Shown here: positions 35,421-46,639 of the stretch, piece by piece
How the letters are laid out: the number at the start of each line of letters is the position of its first letter
Position numbering within the stretch: position 1 is the first letter of the stretch
DNA from: Epiperipatus broadwayi
Lineage: Eukaryota > Onychophora > Udeonychophora > Euonychophora > Peripatidae
Assembly (NCBI GenBank): GCA_028023455.1
Contig: JAQFVV010011394.1
Coordinates: forward strand, 62,001-126,000
Direction of reading: 5' to 3'
Length of the DNA: 64,000 bases
Notes under the pieces: model-generated
Databases searched by the model: none
Seen by the model: only the letters and a program-made list of their open reading frames with translations
Told to the model about the DNA's origin: nothing
Translations under genes and position numbers: made by a program

Positions 35421-35654
35421 TTACGTTGTAAGTGTGATAGCATGATTTATATTATCATATTTAGACAAACATAAAGTATAAATCTACAGGTTATTACTTA
35501 GTATTTCGATTTGTTGAATATAATGCTTTTTTTCCAGCAATCATCTTTTATTTTATTTTATTTTTACTATCAAACTACAAGTTAAAATTCAAAAGCATCT
35601 TAATATTTGGAATCTAAGCTAACTTGCTTGCATAATTAGACATTATATTTTGGT

Positions 35655-35700
35655 CTTCTTCACTGATTAAATCACAAGTTAAAAACTAGTCTGGAGATAT
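35655..35700 (+). ncRNA. Hammerhead-like motif
   Basis: CUGAUUA (core, one change) starts at 35663; AAACUAGUC with the expected GUC cleavage triplet ends at 35691. Stem I is good: UCUUCA before the core pairs with UGGAGA after GUC over 6 positions, one of them G-U. Stem II is weak (around 'atcacaagtt'). Same family as the copies at 36151, 45566 and 61443. Confidence 0.45.
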
Positions 35701-35734
35701 GGACATGCATTTATTAAGCATTATAATCTGGCAG

Positions 35735-35842
35735 TTGTTTTTTTAAGTGTCACAGCATTGGCCGGGATGTGAACCCGCAACCCAGGCAACTGCCTGCAAG
35801 TGCAAGGCAGTTGCGCTGACCTCTCGACCACCAATGCAAGAC
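35735..35842 (-). mobile_element. tRNA-derived SINE with 11-bp target duplication
   Basis: On the minus strand it reads 'ggtggtcgagaggtcagcgc' (A box), 'gttgcgggttcacatcccgg' (B box) and a tail of seven A. ATCTGGCAGTT flanks both sides exactly (about 35724-35734 and 35843-35853). It is a relative of the SINE at 29892-30011. Confidence 0.88.
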
Positions 35843-35853
35843 ATCTGGCAGTT

Positions 35854-37731
35854 ATTGATTATTGATGTTTACATTAGATAGCAGAATTGGCATAGGAGAA
35901 ATAGATTTGCTATATTTGTTGTTGTTTTTAACAATTCTGATCACAAGATATCAGTGCTTACATTTATTTAAAAACCAAGGATATTAAAACATATAGATGC
36001 TGAATTGATGTCAGATCTAAATAACCGAGCAAGCAAGTTGAATTAGATTCAAAATATTAAGGTGTTTTGAATTTCAGGATGATAGCCTACCAATAAAAAA
36101 AAAAGGTAAAAGTTGACTGATAAGAAAGGTGAATTATATCCAATTCAAAACTTCTCACTGATGAAAGCTACGAGTTAGAACTAATCTGACTATATAAATA
36201 GGACAGTACTGGATGAGGCTTTATTAAGCACTATCATCTGTCAACTACTGATCATTTATGCTTACAATATATAGCAGAACGAGAATAAAAGAAATAGATT
36301 TTTTATTAATACATTTCATAGTGATATAAAGTGTAAATGTAGCTCTAAAAATAAGATTGTAAAATAAAATGTTTTAAAAGATTAGTGATTATTGCTTGGT
36401 TATAGTAATCTGATATATTATTATTATTTACTTAATTCTAAATATTTAATTCTCTTTTCTTTAATTAATGTAATTCTTATAAACTCATTGTAATTGAGTA
36501 TTGCAAAAAAGTAAAAGTTGAAATTCAAGACTTTTATAATGCACTAAGCATGCTTTCAGCAGACCACTACCAGAATCATAGTGTTGTATTTGCTTAATAT
36601 GTCGACTTTTTTAGGCTGTTAATTATTAATACAATATCATAAATGAACCTGTAGGAAGCTTGAGCAGAAAATGAATCCACTAGTGGCTTTATCAAACCCT
36701 TCAATTCTGTTATTATAATAATATATTTAGTGTTCATTAATAATGTAGTTCAAAATTTGTTTGTTCTCATTTTTATAGAGTAATGGTTCTAAATTTCATT
36801 TATGAACAAGTGAATGCATCATCTATGTGTTATCTTGAATTTATTGATGAGTCTTCCATTTCATCTAATAAGATTAAATATTGCTTGATAATTATTGGAT
36901 TGGAAAAAAAATTGGAAACTCACATTTCATTTTTTAAACAATAATTTTTTAATTGTAGATTGAGACAAATCTTAAATGGTGGAACTATATCTTGAGTTAT
37001 TGGCAAGTCCCATCTGTAAAACAGTCTTTTATACAATTTTCATAGGCAAATTCTCTTCTGATAACTGTTGGAAAAATGTATAAATGAACAGGAAATCATT
37101 ACAGAAATATTTCTCATGGTAATATTTAATTGAATATCCTGAAGTTTAGTGTATGATTTTTTTCTCCAGAACAAGAACACAGTATTAATCACCAGAAAAT
37201 GAAGTTCTTGCATTACAAGTGTAAATAGTACCAGTCAGCTTACAAGGAAATTATTTATAAAAACTAATTTTGATTTAACCTCAGGTAAATGATAAATAAT
37301 TTAAACTATATGGGAAAGGATTATGGTTCAGTCTATTATTGCAAAAGATTTGTATTCAGATTAGAAGATAATCCTCTGTTAATGAATTACAGATAAGAGT
37401 CCATTCTTTGAAAAATATATCTGAAAGATCATTGATATTATTATAAGATGTCATCAAATGATTTCTACATATTATATGAATGACAGTCTACCTATTCAAA
37501 AAGAATTACTAATGCATAAAATTTAGTTCATTATTGTTTTCTTTTGTGTCTTTAAATTGTTAATATAATTATGATAAAGTGCTGCCACCATTCCTCTCTG
37601 TGATTATTTTTTTAATATCATTGATATACTGTGAGAAATTTTAAACTAGCAAACTAGTTTTGGTTAGAGACATTTTAAATAGGAAATGGCTTTTGAAGAT
37701 GTCATTATATAATTATTACCTAAATTGGTTA
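35854..37731. other. Intergenic, no gene recognised
   Basis: AT-rich. Besides the hammerhead-like motif near 36151, nothing specific was seen. Parts around 35900-36290 resemble the repeat around 61260-61480 ('accaa.gatat.aaaacata.agat', 'ttaagcacta'). So a diverged repeat of the same hammerhead-bearing family probably occupies this zone. Confidence 0.4.
36151..36192 (+). ncRNA. Hammerhead-like motif, decayed
   Basis: 'ctcactgatgaaagctacga' contains a perfect CUGAUGA (from 36158). Stem II can form AGC/GUU around UACGA. The GAAA box has lost one A (GAAC), and the cleavage triplet reads AUC. Stem I pairs UCA with UGA. Confidence 0.4.
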
Positions 37732-37739
37732 ATTAAATT

Positions 37740-37907
37740 CAGGCCCAGATTTAAGGCGATTGGAGCAATTGGGCCAAATCGGGCCCTGCACTTGAAGGGA
37801 TCCTGCATCACCACCAAAATGAACAAAAAGTTATTTAAGTTTAATATATGGAAGGCCCCACCAAAAAAAAATCCAATTGGACCCTGCACTTATTGGATCC
37901 GGGCCTG
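37740..37907. mobile_element. hAT-type MITE with perfect 8-bp target duplication
   Basis: 168 bp with ends CAGGCCCAGATTTA and (inverse) CAGGCCCGGATCCA, the style of hAT terminal repeats. It is flanked exactly by ATTAAATT at 37732-37739 and 37908-37915. The inside is G/C-rich relative to surroundings ('gggccctgcacttgaaggga'). It has no coding capacity and would depend on a hAT transposase elsewhere. Confidence 0.92.
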
Positions 37908-37915
37908 ATTAAATT

Positions 37916-39521
37916 GGATAATGGAAAATTTTTGAAGAGACATATCAATCATCTACAATCTCATCAGAGTGTAGTATTACATACTGATAACAGCCAATTT
38001 TCATTAGCCAATAAAAAGTGAACTCTTATAAAGCAGAGGGATCTGATGATTCTTTCTCATTAGTGCAAAATAATGAAATGTCCACTGCCAGCCAGGATTA
38101 TCAAGCAAATCTTGCTGAGTGCACTATCCATTGATCCTATTATACAGCCTGTGGAAGATCTATCATCACCATATCAAACAGAAAAAGCAACTTATCATGA
38201 TTATTAAAGACCTATGCCTCCATTTAGATGTATGAGAAATCATAGAAAATTTGCAAGACTAAATAATTATATTTACTGTTAAACCTGTAATTATTTCTAG
38301 AATGGGGAAAGGAGTGGAATAACTTTTTGGGTATATTATAATGTAAATAAAGTTTATTAAAACTTTGCATTTTACATATAGATAGTTCATCATAATTTGT
38401 CACCTCTTTCTACTATTACCACTCTAGAAAAATTAATATAAAGCAAGAATATGATTGAATAATAAATAAAGATAATAAATGCAAATAAGCCCATATTATG
38501 CAGGCAGGACTGATATATAAAATAACCTGCAAGACTTTAGTGTGTGGGCTAACTATTCATATAAATAGAATCAGGCAGAAGTAATAAAGACAAATTAATT
38601 TAAGATGATGAGGAAACCGTCAATATAAGTTATAACATATGTGCTTAAGAAACTGAAGTAAAATGATAACTCACAAATATAGGAATTCTTTATATATTTC
38701 ACTGCGCATGTGAATAATCTATTTTCATGTGATAGTTTATTGTGGTCACTTTGAAGAATATAAAGTGAATTATACTTATTAATTTTAATACCTTAATTGC
38801 AAATAAATAAACTTGTCTTGTTAAGTTTTAAATTGCGTGTTATGATTTATTTAATACAAGTGTAGACTCATATACAGCTAGTAATGTCAGTATTATACCT
38901 GTACATATAGTATACTTTATTTATTTCTAAATAAATATTTAATTTCTATCAAAATCTATTTATAAACAAAAGTTTTGTTCAAGTAAATAAATTTAACAAG
39001 CTATTTTAGTGCAAATTTTTTTTAAGATTGGAAAAAAAAATATTTTTTTTATAGTTAAACTTAAAGATTGTAAGCTTTGGTATAATTGCCAAATATCTAA
39101 TATTGCATACAGGTAGTAAAAAAATCAAATTTTGTTTTAAAACAAATTTTTAAGTTAAAATTGATTTAAAAGATGAAATTTGTATTTTAATAATTCTTTT
39201 TGTACTTGGATTAATGTAATCTTTTATATCAAATTTATTTTAAAATTAATTATAATCATCTTTTTTTTTTTATGGAATGTAATGAATATTGTCGAGTCTT
39301 AATTGAAAAAAAAAGAGTGAATCAGAGACAGTGTTATATAGTATCTTAGCTGATGATTAATTACTGAGATTATGTATTACCAAAAAGCCTTATATATTGT
39401 GAGTATATTTTTTTGTGATTTTTCTTCAGTATAACTGTTATTAACATCACATGACTATCTCCTCTTATAAAAGATTCTTTCCAACGAATAGATTCATTTG
39501 ATATTAAATTAGATGTAAAAT
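37916..39521. other. Intergenic, no recognised feature
   Basis: AT-rich sequence with homopolymer runs. No open frame, RNA gene or repeat structure could be supported. Confidence 0.5.
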
Positions 39522-40048
39522 TGTCATATCTGACCTTGCCTTCAGAAGTGTAGCCTGCCTCACAAGTTCAAGAGAGACTCTTCTGACTGCACTTAGACAG
39601 CTTACCACGAGTTGACTCTAGTTCAGACTCTTCCAGCTGCACTTAGACAGCTTGCCTCAAGTCGACTGCAGATGTTGCAGTTTTCAGTCCTAGGTGGACT
39701 TGCCTCACTGCTGAGATGTCAGATAATGGCTAGTGAAGACATCCTTGCTGATGGCAGAGGTTTCACTGGAGAGCATGTTCAGTCATTCAGGTTGACTGAT
39801 GTTAACACTCTCTCTCTCACTATCTATCTGCCTTGCATCCAGAAAGGCTGATTATTTAATGGCAGATCCTTTACCTTATTGGAAGCACTTGGATTCAGTG
39901 ATCATGCTTGCTTATTGGCCTGGACTTAACATTGCTATATGTTTGTCTGTACATCAGCCTATTGGTCAGCAGGAAACAATGTCCACTCTGATCAGATAAG
40001 GAAGGAGTCTGGACTAGTCCACTTTTGAAGGCAAGGTCAGATATGACA
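39522..40048 (-). repeat. Solo LTR (or TIR element) with 5-bp target duplication
   Basis: Ends TGTCATATCTGACC and GGTCAGATATGACA, and AAAAT flanks both sides exactly (39517-39521, 40049-40053). The inverted ends extend to about 28 bp, longer than usual for an LTR. Its body aligns in inverse orientation to 26391-26910, which precedes gypsy-like gag-protease sequence. That favours a solo LTR over a MITE. Repeated 'agacagctt.cc.c.agt.gact' and 'ctgcacttagacagcttgcc' units lie at 39580-39670. The open frames inside are not considered genes. Confidence 0.7.
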
Positions 40049-40868
40049 AAAATTAATCCTGAAAATATAACTGAATGAAGCATGAAGACTATCAGTACAA
40101 TTACCATTTTAAAATGTTTCTGATAGTGCATTGATGTAAATATATAGATTGCTACAATAAAGTCAATGCTGTGAGACCATTTTTGATAAAAAATTAAACT
40201 AAATTTTATTAGACAAAAAGCGTTGAAAATATGCACAACGTTAAGGAATATTTTTTATTCTATCTGCCACGAAAGGAAAGTATAAGTCAGAAAAATTTTA
40301 ATAAAATAACTTTTAATAAAAAAATGTTAATAGTAAATTAATAATAATAAGAGGGAATTTTGAGTGAAGATTCCAAATATAAATGAAAAGTATAAGAAGT
40401 GAAGTTTTGCTCTAAATTTGACTGAAATTTTTAATAATAGGTTTATAAGCATGTTCCATTTCAAATCAGAAACTGTTATATGTTAAAATAAATATAGTTG
40501 GAAATGTTTTTCTAAACTCAAATAAATCAAAAGTTTTCTCTCATGAATTAAAATATTCAAAAATAAACTTTTAAATCAAAAATTTTACACTGTAGATTAA
40601 AATATAAAAAGTTAAACTTTCTTTGATGCAATTTAGTGGAAAGGAAAAATAATTTACAACATAAATTAAAATATAAATAAATAAATATAATGAATAGTTT
40701 ACTAGGTATATTGCCATTGTCTGGTATGTATTGATAAATAGATGATTATTAAATTATTTAAATGCAATTTCACAATCCAAAATTTAATTTTGTTTGTTAC
40801 AAATAATTAATAATTGAGAATATTTGTATTTTTATGTTTAATTTGGTATGTCTGGTATTCATGTCTTA
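40049..40868. other. Intergenic, no recognised feature
   Basis: A-rich low-complexity sequence with many short 'aaattaaaatat' variants. No supported gene. Confidence 0.45.
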
Positions 40869-40984
40869 TTTTATCACTTATAAAGAAATCAAGACATATG
40901 TCACATGACCTAATTTAACAAGCTTGTATTACAAATGTTATATATAGAGCTCACAAATAAGCTCTTAACAAGCTTTGCAGAATA

Positions 40985-41030
40985 TCCCCAACCCAGATCA
41001 CTTTCTGCTACTGGCTACTTAAGTTAGCTA
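40985..41030 (-). ncRNA. Hammerhead-like motif, left arm (decayed)
   Basis: The minus strand reads 'agtagccagtagcagaaagt', then GAUCUGGGUUGGGG. The stem II region and GAAA box match the right-arm copy, but the CUGANGA core is mutated (near 'acttaagta'). Confidence 0.4.
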
Positions 41031-41149
41031 GCTGGATTGGAAGACATATGGATGTCTGAAAATTTCAGATTTTCAATTTAATAGTTATCCATTAGATAAT
41101 GTGCTAGCCTTTTCCTGTTATTTTTAATCTAAAACTTGAATATCCTAGT

Positions 41150-41195
41150 ATCTCACTGAGGAAGCCAATAGCAGAAACTGGTCTGGATTGGGGAT
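41150..41195 (+). ncRNA. Hammerhead-like motif, right arm
   Basis: CUGAGGA at 41156-41162 is a perfect core. The stem II region is AGCCAAUAGCA with a weak GC/GC stem. GAAACUGGUC follows, where AC/GU form a minimal stem III around a 2-nt loop and GUC ends at 41183. Stem I pairs UCA with UGG (one G-U). The layout matches the best copy at 24230-24287 with different loop bases. Confidence 0.5.
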
Positions 41196-41709
41196 ATTCT
41201 GCAAAGCTTGTTAAGAGCTTATTTGTGAGCTCTCTATATATAACATTTGTAATACTTTATCACTTATCATTTGAATATACTTGGTAATATTCTTCACACC
41301 TATAGTTTCTAGAGATTTTAATGACGGTGATGAATATAGTTTAGAAAAGACTTCATAAAGTTAATAATGAATATGCTTAAATATATTCTAAACATTGTAA
41401 TATTTTGAAGTAATAATATTCACCAAAACAATAAGACCTATGTTGAATTATTTGGAAGCCCAATGATCAAAAGAGCATTCCCTTGATTAAATATGCTAGC
41501 ATCCATACAAATACATGAAATATGTCATGAAGAACATATTTCTTAACCAGAGACTAATGGTGATTAATTAATCATAATAATATGTACTGGTCTTTGTACT
41601 AATAAATGTTTTGAATCGTTCAAATATATTATGCTGTGAAATATTTAATTATTATCAGATATTACCAAATTCACTACTTCCTTTATTTTACTATAATATC
41701 TTATAATTA

Positions 41710-42000
41710 CATTCATATCGGCCTTTCAAGCCAAATTGTGCAAACGCTTTTGCGAGTGTTAAATAATAAATGAATACCGTCTGACCAATACAAGATATAG
41801 AATTTATGCAGGAATAAAAGGAATCCTCTTATTCCTATGACTCAAATATTTATATACGAGCAAATCTGAAGTACTGGCACAGAAGGTGTGACTATAGAAC
41901 AGTCACTTTAAATTACTATATATAACGTATGAATGAATGACGCCGATGAAATTTACTAGAATTTACTGAATGTCATTCCCACTGAAACTTAATCATATAT
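41710..42000. repeat. Diverged copy of the left-end foldback family
   Basis: 'cctttcaagcc', 'gagtgttaaata', 'tttatgcaggaataaaa', 'cctcttattcctatgactca' and 'gagcaaatctgaag' match 45-200. The end (41930-42000) matches 375-465 inversely. Confidence 0.7.
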
Positions 42001-42111
42001 ATATATAAATGCTGATTTATATATAATATCTTATATAAATGCAATTTATCCACTACTTTGAACACTTTTTATCAAAAATCTTTTATTGTATCTATATGCA
42101 TACATAATCTT

Positions 42112-42150
42112 ATATTTCAACTGACCTGCAGTCTTCTTCAGAGCTATATT
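42112..42150 (-). ncRNA. Hammerhead-like core, truncated
   Basis: The minus strand has CUGAAGA (42141-42135), a 4-bp stem II ACUG/CAGU around CAGGU, and UGAAAU. No stem III or cleavage triplet is recognisable after it. It is probably a related but decayed retroelement motif. Confidence 0.3.
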
Positions 42151-42249
42151 CAAAGTAGAGTGCATAAGTTGTATTTATATAAGATATTATCACATGTATT
42201 AAAAGGAGAATTTGAAACTTGTATTGATATCTTCAGTAACAATTAAGTA

Positions 42250-44214
42250 AAATACTCATCCTTTGAAATTTTATTGATTTTATGTTGATATACACTTTTA
42301 TTAATCATTATTTATATTTTGTTATTTCGCATTGAATATATGGATTTTTGACATCTAAACTATTAACAATATATCATAACAAAACCTAGAGAAGTTCCAA
42401 TCAAGAAATTTGCTAATATAACCATAAATTCAGCAGACATTAATTATTTTTTGTCCACATTTAAATAAATCAATGGGTGGTAAATTTTATTTATAAAGCA
42501 GAAATGTGCAACAACCAGAAATTGTTCTAAATTTGTTGATGAGACTACATTTGCAGTCAGAAAGATCAAATTCAACTACTTTTATTGTTAGATCTGAAAT
42601 TGTTTGGAATTTATTTTTAATGCCATAATTCTTTTATGATAGATTCTGAATAATAAATGATTAATAATAAAAATAAATATCCCTTTACTTTGGGACCAAA
42701 TTTAAAAACAAGTTTGTGTGTGATAAGAATTTTTTACATACTGCAAATATCTAATACAGACTTTTGACTAGTTTCCATTAACTCTTACACATTAAAGTCT
42801 ATAGCTTGATTTCTCCCTTAACTTGTAGTTATTTAATATTTAAGATAACTAACAGACAATGCTTTACATCACTTCAAATCTGTCCATTTGCATAACTGAT
42901 AATCTTCACTCTCAAAGCATTTAGAATCACAAAATAACTCTAACTTAGCCCTGATTTTTTTCTCAGTGTGAGAAAACTTCATTACTTTCAACTCATTAGT
43001 TTTTTTAACTCACATGCTTGTTAGAAACTGATATCAGTTCACCCTTTTCATAGTTGTACTAATTATCATAATTTATTCTAATTTAATATCCATTAACATT
43101 TGCCATGCAAATTTTCTAAAGTACTGTCTGCCAACATAAACTTTATTTATAACATACAGACGTGAGTACAGATAATCCAGGTGCTCTTTGGGATTGAGAT
43201 ATAGAAATATAAGGTTTATTTCATCTTTGAAGATAATTATTAGGCATGTCTAGAGAATATGGAAATGGTTCTTCAGTCAGTTTTCCATAAAACCATAATA
43301 TATATTATATTTTACATGAGGTCTGATAGTAACCATTAATAAACTTATGTTATCTTTTGAGGTATCAATATGTGGCTTAGAGGCATAGTCCAGTAAACAT
43401 AGAATAATTAAGAATTAAAAAACACTTTAATTAAAACTAAAATAATAAAACTAATAAGAGAGAGAAAGTATTTATAATAAACATTGTAATTCATTAAGGC
43501 AGAATAAAGTCAATTAACCCTCAATTAAGATTAAATATATTAGCAGCTCTCACCTCCTTGGTATACTAATATTGATTAGATATTATTCCAGAAAACAAAA
43601 GAACTAAAATTTATAAAAGTTTAAATATTCATATCTTGCATCACTAAAAATCAGCCTTCATGGCAGATCTTAACATAGTAATAATTGTAACCTTTAAAAA
43701 TTAAAAGTAGATTAGGAGTGTATATAGGCTGTCTATCTAGATTATAATTTTACCTAACCTGTAAAGATAAATGTATATGCGAATAAATATCTAATAATGT
43801 ATATAACTTAAAATAGTAATTAGGTACGAAAAATATAGGAATGTATTTCAATTTTTGTTTTAATTAATCTAAATTATGTATGAAGATATTTATAGGATGT
43901 TCTTTCCATTTCTTTTTTTTATTTGCATTGATAATGCAATTTAAATATATATTAAAAATATATATGTTAGAAATATATATTAAAAATATAAAACTATATA
44001 AAAGAAATCAGTTAAATAGAATAAGATAAAAGAGTGTTATTAATTAAAGAATTATATTATTTAAAAATCAATAATATGGACTATTGTTTATAATATATAT
44101 ATATATGTTTTTATAAATACATATTAATTGTATGGTTATATCTCTTTAAATGTTATAGCTCTGATAATGATTGCTGGGCAGTTGAAACTGTAAGCAGGAA
44201 GAAATAAGTTCTAT
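42250..44214. other. Intergenic, no recognised feature
   Basis: AT-rich sequence with no supported gene, RNA or repeat structure. Short A/T palindromes occur near 43950 ('aaatatatattaaaaatata'). Confidence 0.45.
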
Positions 44215-44745
44215 TTTACATTAAATTGCATTGTAAAGTGTCAATTAAGGAGTACAATCAATCCTTAAGATATCAACAATCTCAACTTATAGTCACAGCA
44301 ACCTACTTTAATAATAAAGGTGGTACTACCTTTATCTATGGTCTCATGTGTTTACATAGACACTAAAAATTGCAACTTGATAAAGGACCCTTGAGTAATT
44401 GGCTTTATTATCTTAATAAATATATACTTTATATATAATTTGGAAGTTATAAATGATTGTTAATCTGCTTTCAAAATGTGGGACTTATAATTGACTATTT
44501 ATTAGTCTCCTTTCAGAACAGGTTATATTTTCCTGATTAATGAGGTTTGTTTAAACTTCTTTGCATTATTAGTCTCACACTCCTTGGTCAATTTGCAATC
44601 TTTAGTGTCTATATAAATGTATCAGTCCAGATGAAGGTGGTACCACCTTCATTGTTAAAGAAGGTTGCCTTGACTAGAGGTTAAGATTGTTGATAGCTTA
44701 AGAATTGATTATGATTAACATTTATAGATATTAAAGTTTTGAGTA
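44215..44745. repeat. Foldback element with conserved hairpins
   Basis: Arms at about 44215-44400 and 44575-44745 are inverted, diverged copies. Each keeps an inner palindrome: 'gaaggtggtaccaccttc' at 44632-44649 and the variant 'aaaggtggtactacctttat' at 44318-44337. Compensating changes in the stem are visible between the arms. Confidence 0.7.
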
Positions 44746-45565
44746 ATTGGCTTTACTCAATTAATGAGTATATGATATTTTTATGTACATATGTATTAAA
44801 TTCTTATTTTTAATATATTAGTTTGATGTAATACATTCTTAATAATAACAAAAGTATTAGTTAAGTTATTCCACTTTTTGACACATATTTCATTTAATAT
44901 TAAATATAACTTCATTCAAACATAGATTATGCCTGGCTGCATGACTATCATACTAGTAGCAATAACATGTAGCTATATAACAATTGAATCTAAAGGGTTT
45001 TGGAAAGTGTAGTCGGTTTTTAGAAATGCAGTTTTTCAGTTTGTGGTTAAATGTTATTGATTTAAATCTATTCAGACAATAAATCAAGTAAAGAGTATCA
45101 GTAGAGAGTTCAACATGACTGCCCAATGACAATTGCATTATGTTTACTGGGCAGAAAATGGCTGAAATATCAAATAGAATATGTGAGCCTATCAATTCAC
45201 AAGATTTACTGCATGAAAATTAATAAAGAAGCTATACAATTATTTTAGCATATAGTTGTTTCATTTTTGTAACAAGTGAGAGGGGAAAAAGTAAAAGTAT
45301 ATGCTACCATTTTTAGAATTTTGACAAAAGTCTGTGCAGATAAAGATTTCTTTGACAGAGTTCTCTTTGATTAGGTTTTATGGTGCATATCTGAAAACAG
45401 ACCTGGTTAGCAATCTGTAAAATGGATTTGATATTTGTGGAGACAACTCCTATTACTAAATACAGGCAAAATTCTTCATACAGTAATGTCAGTGCAAGCC
45501 AAAGTAATCGATGGATGCAAGAAGGTTTGTGCATAAAATCCCTATTTAGTGCCTACTCATCCTGT
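44746..45565. other. Intergenic, no recognised gene
   Basis: Includes short open frames of 70-80 codons on the minus strand (44953-45195, 45313-45534) without recognisable domains; they are taken as chance. The right end (from about 45525) belongs to the hammerhead-bearing repeat below. Confidence 0.4.
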
Positions 45566-45612
45566 ATCTCCTGATTAGTTTCCAGCTTGGGGCTTTCATC
45601 AGTGAGGAGCCT
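45566..45612 (-). ncRNA. Hammerhead-like motif
   Basis: The minus strand has 'ggctcctcactgatgaaagc', i.e. a perfect CUGAUGA (45603-45597), stem II AGC-CCCAA-GCU, GGAAAC and the triplet AUC in place of GUC. CUCCU and AGGAG flank it and can pair as stem I with a shift. It is followed by 'aggatgagtaggcactaaat', which is shared with 61490-61510. Confidence 0.5.
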
Positions 45613-45909
45613 TGGATCTGAAAGAACTGCACCTAGGTCTTAATGCAACTCTTCAGAAGCCACCTTTTATTCCTATTTAACTATAAAACTATGAGTTTAA
45701 AATTGAAAACATAATATTTTCAATCTAAGCTCATTAGCTTATATAGTTATGTAGGTCTGAACTTAGTTCAGTGTAGGTGTCTTTGGTTCTTTAATAACCA
45801 TAACCACCACTATTTTATTAGGTAGGATTAGCATTAAACCATTAAACATCATGATCACCATTTTTATGCTTCAATTTTATTTCAATTGAATAAATCTGGA
45901 CTTCTTCTT

Positions 45910-46100
45910 CCATCATCTAATATGTGTATCAAATGTCTTTAGAAAAATTTAACTTTATTTAAATATTCGAAATACATTGAACTATTAGTAATAGCACATC
46001 AAACAGGTTAGTTGAATGTATTTGGAATATTTAAATAAAATTTAATTTTTCTAAAAACATTCAATACACATATTAGATGATGGAAATAGTCCAATATAAA
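45910..46100. repeat. Foldback
   Basis: 'catctaatatgtgtatcaaa', 'agaaaaatttaactttattt' and 'aaatattcgaaatacattga' in the left arm pair with their near-exact inverses at about 46012-46097, around a short centre. Confidence 0.8.
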
Positions 46101-46119
46101 AATACAATTAGAACACTAT

Positions 46120-46430
46120 CAACACAAACCTTTAGGAAAACACTGGACTTCTTCTATTTTAAATAATTCCAGTTATTTTGTTGTATTTCTTATGATATGG
46201 AAGCATTTTTAATATTAATTCTTTTATTCCCAATATTTCAGAACACACTTTTTCAATAGTTGGATTTATTTTTCTATTCACCGATATACAGTTGATAGGA
46301 TGTTTACATTTCTAATTTGATAAGGACAATAACCTGTCCATCAAACTTTAGTAGATTACCACTCATACTTTAAGATTTTAAATTCATTTTTTGTACTGGA
46401 AAGGTTTTCAAATACTTTGCAAATCAATGC
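46120..46430 (-). repeat. Inverted partial copy of the gypsy-like element
   Basis: The minus strand of this segment matches 46935-47205 on the plus strand ('ggaataaaagaattaatatt', 'aaataaatccaactattgaa', 'taaacatcctatcaac'), i.e. the protease region of the decayed element next to it. Confidence 0.75.
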
Positions 46431-46639
46431 ATCCACTGATTACTCTGGCTGTGTGGCACTACTGTATGGAGAGTTTTGCCTGTTTTAACAGCTTGTGCAA
46501 GCATAAGAAATGGCGATCATGTGATGTTTAGTGATTTAATTACAAAAAACAGTGGGAGTAAAATCAAGTTTTAATTTTGTACTATTAGAAAAGACTGTCC
46601 TACTAAAATTTATAAAAATTAAGAATGAATCAAATAATC

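Larger units (their letters stand above)
40869..41290. repeat. Inverted-repeat element with two head-to-head hammerhead-like motifs
   Basis: The arm 40925-41030 is the inverse of 41150-41265: shared 'gcaaagcttgttaagagctt', 'atttgtgagctct' and 'atataacatttgtaata'. Each arm starts near the centre with the hammerhead-like motif. The left arm continues to the 'gtcatgtgac' seen in the related unit at 24061-24310. Confidence 0.8.
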
